Source: Psococerastis gibbosa (taxonomy: Eukaryota > Arthropoda > Insecta > Psocodea > Psocidae). From it: a stretch of DNA of 64,000 nucleotides. The position numbers and the translations under genes were made by a program. The notes under the pieces were generated by a model. The model was not told the DNA's origin and made no database searches. It worked only from the letters and a program-made list of their open reading frames with translations. The stretch is taken from contig OZ020485.1 of NCBI GenBank assembly GCA_963971405.1, forward strand, positions 52,325,469 to 52,389,468, read 5' to 3'. Position 1 is the stretch's first letter, and each line of letters opens with the position of its first letter. Below are positions 55,700-64,000 of the stretch, one piece after another.

Positions 55700-56504
55700 G
55701 CTTTCCAATTTATACGTAGTATAAGGAAAGCTTTGTGACGGTCGAAATTTTCGATTCCGAGATTTCAACGGATTTACACGTTTTGGGGTCCCAGGAACCC
55801 AAAAAAGTGTTTTTAACGAAATGTCTGTCTGTCGGTTTGTCTGTTCGTCAATTTCTGGGCAAACTACTCGGTGGATTTGAGTGAAATTTGGCATGTAGGT
55901 TCACAAAAATCATACCTCGGGATCATTTTTTTTATTTTGGGCTAACTCAATTTGGGGGGGGGGGGTTTATTCTCAAAAAAGCGTCTAAAAAAAATATTTC
56001 TCTAAAACGGCTCCAACGATTTCTTTTAAATTCGCAAATATTCTAGTCGTTCTTAATGTTGATAAAATGCGGGGGGTCGCTTATCCCTTGATAGTTTGCT
56101 TCTGGGGGCAAAAAAATAAAAATAACTTAATTTTAATGAAAAATGACTAAAAAATAATATTTCTGCGAAACTTTTTTATCGATGATTTCTACCTTCAGGC
56201 ATGTTTTAGGTGTTAAGTTGAGTAACGAAACCGGACAGTTTGCTTTCCCAAAAACCTGTTTGCTTTTGCGCAATAAATTTTTTTTTTTTAAAAACTTCAC
56301 GCTGAAATGCATTGCTTGCCCTGCCATTATTACTGTGTTGTAATGTGTTTTAAATATATTGAGGCTACCTCACCTCCAGTGACGTCAGGTGGACACACAC
56401 CCCCCCCCCCCCTCCCCCCGAGATATCCGAAATTTAACCATAGGAAAATTATTTACCATGATATTATACATTTTCTCTCCCTACTAATTGATAAATTGTA
56501 AAGC
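55700..56504 (+). repeat. R1 family, full-length copy (~805 bp)
   Basis: Opposite in orientation to 52062-52875 and collinear with it end to end (GCTTTCCAATTTATACGTAG ... AATTGATAAATTGTAAAGC). It is followed by TTCGAATAAACTCGGACCGG. Confidence 0.88.
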
Positions 56505-57940
56505 CTGTTCGAATAAACTCGGACCGGTTCTTTATATATGGTACGCGCATACAGACATATTTTTGACCATTCACCTATATTTAAAGCAATAGCCCTGCTT
56601 AATACCTTACCAACGGACCTTAGAGACCAGTGTCACTTGCTGCCTAAATCCAAATCAATCGTCAAAACATGGGTAAAAAACCAATCTTGATTTGTAAACT
56701 GTTCAATGTTCAGGTTTTCCTACAGAGTTAGGCCTAGATTTTTTAGATTTTTAACTTTTTAAATATTAAATAATTGTATACATCGTAAATATATGTAAAT
56801 GGACGACACATCCTGTGTATAATGACAATGTTCACTCACGTATAACAAGTCGGCCATTTGGGTTGTACTTAGTGTGGGTAGATGTAAATGTAAAATGTAA
56901 ATTTATTATATTAAATTCATTCATTCAGAACTTGACTTTTGCGGGCGGGCTCTGTTTATTTACGTTACATTTTACATTTACTAGTTATTATGTTGGGAAA
57001 CACGTTTCCCTATGGCATCGTTTTTCTAATCGAAAAACTGGAGCTCTATTTTTCCATTTTTCTTCAGTTTCCTACTTTCCCTTAGGGTATACCCAACACA
57101 GTGAATACCCCTATTGTATTTACCACTCTATGGTATACATAGAACATGTTAAATGACTGGAGTTATTCTGCCTGTATATCACAAAATGAACACATGACAT
57201 TGAATTAGCCTCCTTTTTATCCTGTCATTTTGAATGAATTAATTATGTACTGTATTTCCAATCTTTTCAAAACAATAGGCCTATATAGGCCCTAGTACAA
57301 AAAGAACAGTTTTGCCCTATGGGCTAGGTCCGTTTTGTCTGAATGCCTCGTTTGTTCTCTCGTGAGAGGATTGGCTATCGCATTGTCGTGACTCGCCTAT
57401 AGTCTAGCGCCTACCAAAAAGTTGAATTCACGAAAAAGGAATGAAATCCATGTTGATTGAGAATAGGTGTGGGGTGTACATGCGCAGTGCTGCACCACAG
57501 CGAGACAGTCGGTCCGCGGGACTTTGCGGGGCCCGCACACCCCTCTCCGCTCTTAATGGGTCAGTACAAACATGACTCAAATATTATTTTCCAAGCCTAA
57601 TATTTTGTGGCTATACTTACCCACGTAATCAGACTACCTGCCCGAAAAATTATGTCGACACGCGTTAATTGATACTATGCCTAGGTTGCAACATAATCAC
57701 AAGTTACAAACACGTTACGGTCACACGTCACAGACGTGCAGTGCATAGTAACGCATAGCGTAAGTTTAACTGAAAATCATCATGTTGAAATGCTTTAGCT
57801 GGGATTGGGCCAGCTGCTGAAATTTTGGTAACCCTATTGGAAATAAGGGGAGGTGCATAGTAGGACCGCTTTTGCTGAATTTATGGGAATTAACCAGTAT
57901 TCCATTATTATCGTGAGTTGAATGCGTTGGTTTTACTCAG
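56505..57940. other. Upstream region of the second gene; CpG-rich patch near 57480-57560
   Basis: Mostly AT-rich. 57480-57560 (GCGCAGTGCTGCACC ... GGGGCCCGCACACC) is GC-rich and CpG-containing and could be a promoter or untranslated exon. The ORF at 56815-57156 shows no recognised domain. Confidence 0.4.
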
Positions 57941-58053
57941 GCGAGAGTGTAACTGTTGCAGATTCGCGGAACAGACACCTCTCGAGGTCGACTTCGGACG
58001 TCAGTGCGCCCAGCCCCAGCCCCAAGCCACATGGCTTTCTTGCCGCTCTCAAG
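57941..58053 (+). CDS. Unidentified gene 2, exon A
   Basis: Acceptor GGTTTTACTCAG and donor AAG|GTACAA. It encodes ESVTVADSRNRHLSRSTSDV, then SAPSPSPKPHGFLAALK, in phase 1 in and 0 out. The sequence is serine-rich with a RxLSRSxSD-like phosphorylation-type motif. An ATG at 57922 opens the same frame without splicing (MRWFYSGESVTV), so this could instead be the first coding exon. I do not recognise the family. GC content and codon use differ from the surrounding AT-rich DNA, which supports real coding. Confidence 0.7.
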
Positions 58054-58143
58054 GTACAAACTATGCTATTTTTTGTTATATATTCCTTATATTGTGTTAG
58101 GAAATTGAAACATTTAAAAAAAATTGAGGTTGTGGTTTGACAG

Positions 58144-58285
58144 AAGCGGTGGACGCGCAGCCGCAGCAGGGACCGGAAGAAGAAGAAGAGCGAGGGGGAC
58201 AGCACCGACTACGCTGCCGACTACAGCACCAACAGCAACAGCAGCTCTGCCACGCACAGTCCGCAGCACAGGCTGCTCCCACAAG
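58144..58285 (+). CDS. Unidentified gene 2, exon B (basic, Ser-rich)
   Basis: Acceptor GGTTTGACAG and donor CAAG|GTACGC, phase 0 in and 1 out. It encodes KRWTRSRSRDRKKKKSEGDS followed by TDYAADYSTNSNSSSATHSP and QHRLLPQ. Together with exon A this gives GFLAALKKRWTRSRSRDRKK, a helix plus a strongly basic stretch that could be a nuclear localisation or membrane-binding segment. No catalytic domain is present. A disordered N-terminal region of a signalling or membrane protein is possible, but that is a guess. Confidence 0.7.
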
Positions 58286-58439
58286 GTACGCTTCTCTACA
58301 CAGCCACTGCTGATAAATTGGCTGATAAACAACATTGTAGTAGATCATTTGTTTTAGCTATTCAATATAAGGTGACCTAACTGAGAATTTAGTACTCACT
58401 GACCAAACAATTGGTATCTTTTTAGTTTTTTTTTTTTGT

Positions 58440-58800
58440 GTGGTTTTTAAAGGAACCGGTACGAGTAAACCCGTAGGCCTACATACTTTCCCAATTATCA
58501 ATTAGTATAGGTACCGAGACAGATAATACGATTAAATAGTTATTTTCGGGTTAAATTTCCCTACCCTAAAGCAGGGATTAGATAGATGGGACGATTGCAT
58601 TGTCAAGAACGGGCTGACCATTATAATTCAACACAGCAATAATGGTAGGGTATGCAATGTATAGGGGCCTAAATTATGTACCTATATATATAATTTACTC
58701 AAAAAATATTTTTTTATTCAAAACGAAAACTTTGGGAAAACAAGCTATTCGGTTTTGTTGCTCTATTAATCATCATAGAACATAGCCTTTCTTTTCAAAT
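58440..58800 (-). repeat. R1 family, strongly diverged copy
   Basis: GGAACCGGTACGAGTAAAC, CAATAATGGTAGGGTATGCAATG and GGGAAAACAAGCTATTCGG follow the R1 tail order. It lies in the intron between exons B and C of gene 2. Confidence 0.6.
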
Positions 58801-58998
58801 ACTAATAGGCTTTTCGTGTTTCTAAGACTTTTGATATCTCCAGCCGGTTTATCTAGTCTACTTTATCTGAGACACCCTGTATAACTGGAGAATAATTTGG
58901 ATGCAATCCTGACGAGAAAGAAGCCATTAATTGTTTTTATTGTCCGATACGTGCGTGGATTTGGAATATTGCAGAGCAAAGAATGTATTGTGTTTCAG

Positions 58999-59051
58999 AT
59001 GGGTCAGTGCGGGAACCGACACTTTCGACTACTCCCTCCATTTCCCTCCTG
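58999..59051 (+). CDS. Unidentified gene 2, exon C (53 nt)
   Basis: Acceptor TTGTGTTTCAG and donor CTG|GTGAGT, both strong. The first two bases complete an Asp codon with exon B. It encodes GSVREPTLSTTPSISLL and leaves in phase 0. Downstream exons were not found in the window and may lie beyond it. A 53-nt exon with exact phase is supportive but not proof. Confidence 0.6.
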
Positions 59052-59389
59052 GTGAGTCCAATTATAATATCTATGTTGTTCATGTCGATTCTTTCAATTA
59101 CACTCTCTTCAATTATTTTTATTGTCACACTATACAGTTGACAGGGTAGGTATGGTATGGGAAACATACTCAATAAAACTTCCAAGCTTCGGCTTCACCT
59201 TACTGAGTGTTTTGTTTATATTATCGGGGGGAAACCCTCTTTCTTGGCCGGCAGATCTCACCACAATTTTGTACCCATATTTTAAAAAGAAATCTAGATG
59301 TGACCCCCTGGCTGGAGTCTTGTCAATAACTCTTGAAATGCATAATCGTGTAAGCTCTCCTGCTTGCAGTTACATGAATCCTCGTCGGT

Positions 59390-59490
59390 AAAATCTAAAT
59401 CTTGCTGCTATCAAAATGCGTAAAGCACCAATATTTAAGGCCTACATGAAACATTTTCCCGGGTGGCGACCCCTGGGCCCCCCATGCATA
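59390..59490. repeat. C/G-rich tandem unit, single copy
   Basis: TGCTATCAAAATGCGTAAAGC...CCCGGGTGGCGACCCCTGGGCCCCCC is one unit of the 9.4-10.6 kb family, cut by a LINE end at about 59499. Confidence 0.7.
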
Positions 59491-59498
59491 TTAGTCAC

Positions 59499-59640
59499 TA
59501 ATCAAATCAAATCAAATATATTTATTTACCGTTTTTTTGTACAATTACTTAGTAATGTGGTTCAGAGGGGCACCTTTGGGCATTCCCGTGATGGGCCCCT
59601 CAATCTAATCCTAAAATTAAATCTAATCCTAAAATTTCCG
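59499..59640 (-). repeat. LINE 3' end with (TTTGA)n tail
   Basis: Reverse strand reads GGGGCCCATCACGGGAATGC, AATAAATATA and then a TTTGATTTGATTTGATT tail. A 5'-truncated non-LTR insertion is the likely origin. Confidence 0.65.
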
Positions 59641-60410
59641 TACTAAAATTAAATTAAAATAGAGAAAATGTTGAAGTTTAATAAATTACAGTTAAATAAT
59701 AAAACTAAATACAAAGTGAACAAATTACATAAAATTAACACGTAGTATCCGTAGTTGGCATTCATTTGGTGTTGGTTGTTGAATACATAGGCTATAATTT
59801 CACTATTAACGAGTACCCTATTGTACTATTGACTGAAACCCTCCCTCAACATTCCTGGGCACGGCCTTGATGTTGGTCAAACTAAACTACAATATATTGT
59901 AGTGTTGAAATGGATAAAAAAAAAATCCATTGAGAATGTGATATCTACCTCGTCTCTTATCTTGATTATCAACTTCACATGACCAGTCGGTGTTGAGACT
60001 TTTGCCAATCATGGTCTCATTAAAAAATAGTAACCTGTTGAGTGTACCATTGGAATCAAGAAATAAAGCAGAATTTTAGTTCTAATGGGACAAATAGAAA
60101 ATATTTAGCAGATCGAGGCTTGTGTGTGCAGGAATGGATTGCTCCCAATTTATTTTCTCTGTGCTGGCTATATTTCCCCAATAAACTTGACTTGCCGAGG
60201 CTTATGGTCATAATAGAACTTTTACATGGCAATGCACATGCCAGTGAAAATTTAAAAAGTTGTAGACCTGGAGAGTTAAAATTGATACAGGCGTTAATTG
60301 CCGTTTATTTTAGTGTTGATTGGTTGTTGGAGGTGACATTAGGTGGCGGCGGTCATTACACGTTGTGTACGTAGTGACCCAGGAAATAGTGTGTAATTAG
60401 TTACGTGGCC

Positions 60411-60536
60411 ATGTGCAGCTCGACAATGCTATTCGATATCGTGGATTTACTGTCGGCGCTGCAAAACAGCGCGCCTATCCTCAAAATAGCCAACTGGTCC
60501 AGCGACACTCTCCAATACTTAACATGCTGCTTTTCG
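60411..60536 (+). CDS. Candidate first coding exon of a third gene
   Basis: ATG in a good context (GTGGCCATGT), an in-frame TAG 24 bp upstream, and a strong donor TCG|GTAAGC after 42 codons. It encodes MCSSTMLFDIVDLLSALQNS, APILKIANWSSDTLQYLTCC and FS, an amphipathic helical pattern without low complexity. Upstream are a GGCGGCGGTCATT patch and TTACGTGGCC (CRE/E-box-like). The phase does not match gene 2 exon C, so a separate gene or an alternative promoter is more likely. The family is not recognised. The 68-codon frame over it (60413-60619) is a shadow. Confidence 0.4.
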
Positions 60537-61600
60537 GTAAGCACAACCCTTTTCTCCAGTGGCTAGTATCAACCCCAGAAGCCATTTTACACTGGCGTGT
60601 TTTCAATAACAAACTTTAATATGGGGTTAAACAAGCCGTTAAGGTTATTATTATTAATTGTGATTACTATTATACCTTGTCGAAATACAAAGTCCTTGAC
60701 GATAAAAATTATATTGTCGTGATAAAGTTGATATCTACGGTACTGAATTTATGAGTTATGGTATCTGTTGGATGTGAGCACAGGCTATATAGTCCAGGAA
60801 AATAAGGGTTTAACCTCGGAATGAGAGATAACAAGCTATAAATTTGCATAAATCTTTATTTGGGTGCTCTAAAACTTCTCTCAAACCCACCCGATGGTAG
60901 GGTGTCCGCGTCTACATATTTTCCATGGTCAAAGGTAAAAAATTCAGTTTTTTTGCACATTTATTGCAAATATCTCGGTGCCTATGGGTTTTATGCTATT
61001 TGTAGTTATTATAAAAATGGTAGACAATTAAATTTGCTACACTTTCTGTTTCAACAATTTTTTTTATATCTTGAACCATTTTCGAGATAGAGGACAGAAC
61101 GCGCTCAATGTTTAACTATTTTGAGTATCATTCGAGGCTAACCGTAGTCTCGATCAGAAAAACGCCGTATACATTTTATGAATTGTTGCTAAATATGTAA
61201 TTCTGAATAATTTGCATTTTTAATAACTATTACGTTTATTTAATATATTTTCAATAATTCATCATCTAACTATTTAATAATATTTATACCTACTCGTGTA
61301 ATTTTAAAGTTATTATAATGGTAATACTTCTATTATTTTTAATTCTTAACTTATTTCTACGAATTACTTCCTAACCAAATTAAAATAAAATAAATTAATG
61401 GTTTATTTATTAATATTATATTTTATTACGTTTCTTACAATTGCACATTTTCCTTCTATTTGCATGTTTAATTATTTAATATAGTACTTTTTTAATATGC
61501 AATCCTCATACCAACTTCATAGTGGTGAATGAAAAGTGATCGTTGTTACGGACCTATGGTACCTGAAGCGATGCCACATATTAATATCAAAAGCTCACAA
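60537..61600. other. Nothing recognised
   Basis: Very AT-rich; ORF 60860-61090 has no motif. Confidence 0.5.
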
Positions 61601-61609
61601 CTGTCTATA

Positions 61610-61765
61610 CAGGTATACAGGTGATCTGTACATGCAGCATGTATATGGGTTGAGTGATAGGGTGGGCCGAAAGGCCCCAAGTTCGCCCATATGGAAAATA
61701 AAGACTGTTTTCGATCTTTTCTATCGAAGTTCCTCTCTTCATTTATTATATAAATAAATAAATAA
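61610..61765 (+). repeat. Putative LINE 3' end
   Basis: GGGTGGGCCGAAAGGCCCCAAG hairpin, then AATAAAGACTG and an (AATA)n tail at 61750. The layout parallels the 54175 LINE end. Confidence 0.5.
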
Positions 61766-62283
61766 CCGTGTATTTTTCCTAAAACAATTTTTAACCAAAT
61801 ACAAAATACAGTTGAAGTGCGAGGGTAGCACTCACTACCTAACTATAGCCTACCTAATTCATTACAGTAATTTTTTGTTGAGTTCGTCCCTGGTCCATAG
61901 TCTTAATTATAATTGTCCTGTATGTTGCTGTTCTTGTGTTACTGTTAGTGTTGTCTAAAGGGGGGTACTTGTATTTGTTGACGTGTATGTCGTTGGTGAG
62001 TGCGTTGTAAAGAGTCGTTGCCTTGTATCGTAGGGATCGTCTTGAGTTGGTCAAGTTCCAGTGGGGAAGCGGTATAGTATGATAGGCTGCTGATCGTGTT
62101 ACGGCTCTTGATCTAGGGATGCACGTGGTTGTGCCTGCAAAATTTTTTGTGATAAACTTTAACAAGTTTTGGCAGTAAAGAAGATGTATGGGCAGCAGTT
62201 CGTGTGTTTTATATACTGAGTTTGAGTGCGCCAACTTCTGGTTTGTTGTAACGGTTTTCATTGTGCAATTCTGAGCAGTAGTC

Positions 62284-62477
62284 GGGACATGTAGAGTAGT
62301 GGTACGGACTCTGACTTTCACCCGTAAGGTTGTTGGTTCGAGTCCAACACTTCCTACATTTTCTGGCCATGCTTCGGAGGGCATGTAAAGCAGGCGGTCC
62401 CGGGCCTTCCTAGTTGAGTGTAAGTGAGGGCTTTATAGCCCTAACTCCGCTAGGTTGGCTTAGTAATAGAACAAAAA
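62284..62477 (+). repeat. tRNA-derived SINE, copy 1, inserted in the LINE
   Basis: A box TAGAGTAGTGGTA and B box GGTTCGAGTCC, 35-40 bp apart, are followed by the body AGCAGGCGGTCCCGGGCCTTCCTAGTTGAGTG shared with 51645-51824. It separates the RT end (KAWYQAKISYCIGLWGG) from the LINE tail. The tail after AATAGAACAA is short and has no poly-A. Confidence 0.82.
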
Positions 62478-62692
62478 GCCCTTATAGTACGTAAAGGTTG
62501 TAAATGGGTTGCGGCTGCTCCCCCCCCCCCATAACCCTATGCAGTAACTTATCTTGGCTTGGTACCAGGCTTTATACAGCGTGATTATCACAGGTTGTGG
62601 AAGAAACTGCCGTAAATTGAATAGAATGTAACTAATGGACCGAAGGCTTTTTTGTAAGTTAGTAATATGTGGTTTCCACGACAACTTATTAT

Positions 62693-62944
62693 CTATGGTG
62701 ACACCCAAGTATTTATTTCGTTAGTTTCCTCAATTGTTTGACCGTTATATTGAAGGGTACCATTTACGCTGTTGTTTTGCCTGTAACTGGGGTGCATGAC
62801 TTGGGTCTTTTTTAGATTAGGAATGAGTTTATGCTGTTTTATCCAGGCCATGACTTTTTCTGTGTCATTTTCTATTTCTTTTTGCAGTGTTTCGCTGTCG
62901 GGGGCTGTGACTACAAAACCTATGTCATCTACAAAAGTGACCAT
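62693..62944 (-). pseudogene. LINE reverse transcriptase, catalytic FVDD segment
   Basis: VTFVDDIGFVVTAPDSETLQ carries the F/YxDD box (motif C), followed by a thumb-like helix (WIKQHKLIPNLKKTQVM). The next frame (62708-62460) continues with the GVTIDNKLSWKPHI motif typical of jockey-group RTs. Confidence 0.85.
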
Positions 62945-63083
62945 TTTAGATTTTATGGGAATATTAGATAGCTCATTTGTACAGAATTACAAAATTAATG
63001 GGCTGAGGCCGCTCCCATGCTTAATGGGTAAGGTTGAACTATTAACAGTAGCTTTGGAGCTAGTTATTTGGACTATTTGGTTT

Positions 63084-63536
63084 CTATCCGAGAAATACGA
63101 CTGGAACCACTTGAGAAGCGAGCCACAGATCCCCAAGCATTATATTTTTTCCAATGCAAGCGGAATGATCAATTATGTCAAAACACTTGGACAGGTCTAT
63201 TTGTACCGTGGCCACCCTCTCCAACCCTTCGACCATTGCATGAGTTAGTTCGAAGGTCGCGTTCTCTGTGCTTAACCCAGCTCGGAACCCGAATTGGTTA
63301 GGGGATAGGAAGTTGATGGAGTCTAAGTATTTCAATACACACGTTTGTACGCAGGTTTCAAGTAATTTCCCTATCGCGGGTTGAACATGGACCGGCCTAT
63401 ATTGTGAGGCTTGTGAAGCATCTCCTTCTTTGAATATTGGGACAATTTTGCTTAGTTTTAGGGCTGTAGGATACATGCCTTCACGCAGGGAGAGGTAAAA
63501 GAGGTGGTGGAGGGGCGGAGCAATGGTTCCTGGCAT
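63084..63536 (-). pseudogene. LINE reverse transcriptase, fingers and first Asp
   Basis: 150 codons with the RT blocks SKIVPIFKEGD (motif 1), YRPV (motif 2), NQFGFRAGLST (motif 2a) and VQIDLSKCFDIID (motif A, first catalytic Asp). The frame runs into unrelated residues after DHS, so a small indel precedes motif B. Usual relatives have YRPIS where this has YRPVH. Confidence 0.85.
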
Positions 63537-63645
63537 TCTTTTAGCAGATCACAAGAAATCCCGTCGTAGCCGCAGGATTTTTTTCGTTTTAGTTTCTGAA
63601 ATGCTTTATCGATTTCTTGTATGGACAGGTGTGGTGAAAACATAG

Positions 63646-64000
63646 AGGATGGCTCATTTTTAAAGCTATATGTATTATATTACATTTTGCCAGATACCAA
63701 TTGTTTATTAGGTATATTATACATAGCTGGAACTGTGGTAGTCTATTCCGACATTATACGCTACACTACTATACTACATTTTCATACATTTCTTGCTTGC
63801 AAAATCATTTAACATACAACTATTGTTGAGAACTGCTTACGATAGTAATATATTCTTGACCGTGTCACAATGTGAATTAGTTTTCAGATTAATAATGATC
63901 TTTAACCAACGACCAACAAACAAAATAATGTTTCAAACAAATATAATAAATATAAAACATTCCTAACACTCCCTCATGATTTCTAACGATGAACGAAACT
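63646..64000. other. Nothing recognised
   Basis: AT-rich sequence to the window end. Confidence 0.5.

Larger units (their letters stand above)
61854..63645 (-). mobile_element. Broken non-LTR retrotransposon (jockey-like), RT to C-terminus
   Basis: Minus-strand frames in order: KKSCGYDGISCDLLK (63643-63458), KIVPIFKEGD and SQYRPVHVQPAIGKLLE and SPNQFGFRAGLSTENA and VQIDLSKCFDIIDHS (63536-63084), FVDDIGFVV (62944-62693), LGVTIDNKLSWKPHI-type region (62708-62460), and a C-terminal tail (62280-61854). The 5' part with the endonuclease is absent. A SINE interrupts the C-terminal part. Confidence 0.88.

Noticed and set aside
58097-58357. Minus- and plus-strand ORFs rich in A/R/S over exon B
   Set aside because: Shadows of the GC-rich host exon; the spliced frame is supported by donor and acceptor phase.
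62284-62360. A functional tRNA gene
   Set aside because: A and B boxes are present, but a clean acceptor stem and cloverleaf could not be drawn, and a SINE body with a second copy follows.

Overview
The window is animal nuclear DNA: spliced exons with GT-AG introns, abundant LTR, LINE, Penelope-like and DNA-transposon remnants, and AT-rich introns. The transposon mix (BEL/Pao, Ty3/gypsy, mariner, Tc1, hAT-like MITEs), the frequent word TAGGCCTA and the (TCTG)n-bearing repeat family suggest an arthropod, perhaps a hemipteran insect. The species call is inference only.

Layout. 1-5139: a nearly intact, very young Ty3/gypsy element on the minus strand; its two LTRs differ at 1 of 289 comparable positions. 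5171-5452: a THAP zinc-finger exon with a frameshift. About 7600-33440: a complete host gene on the plus strand that I recognise as the RPRD2 orthologue (regulation of nuclear pre-mRNA domain protein, an RNA polymerase II CTD-interacting factor). I rebuilt it from ten coding exons (8268-8421, 13227-13507, 18739-18868, 19370-19518, 26339-26566, 28923-29114, 29490-29570, 29654-29786, 31720-31941, 32199-32461). All junctions keep phase, and they total 1,833 nt, or 610 codons plus a stop. Most of the 24 kb is intron filled with transposons: a decayed BEL/Pao element in intron 2, an hAT-type MITE, a gypsy-like integrase relic and a mariner nested in a MITE in intron 4, a Penelope-like fragment in intron 5, and an hAT-like element in intron 8.

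33.7-57.9 kb is intergenic and is almost entirely mobile DNA: a TTA-duplicating MITE family, a full-length but dead mariner, a 1.7 kb element with TIRs of about 450 bp and a decayed DDE transposase, a Tc1-like element, many copies of an ~810 bp family (here called R1), foldback elements, a tRNA-derived SINE and C/G-rich tandem repeats. At 57.9-59.1 kb three phase-compatible exons belong to a second plus-strand gene that I could not name; it encodes a Ser/Arg/Lys-rich region. A separate candidate first coding exon lies at 60411-60536. The window ends in a broken non-LTR retrotransposon (61.9-63.6 kb, minus) with a SINE inserted in it.

The genes do not form an operon or pathway. The content is one fully recoverable host gene, the edges of others, and layered transposons whose nesting gives a relative chronology.
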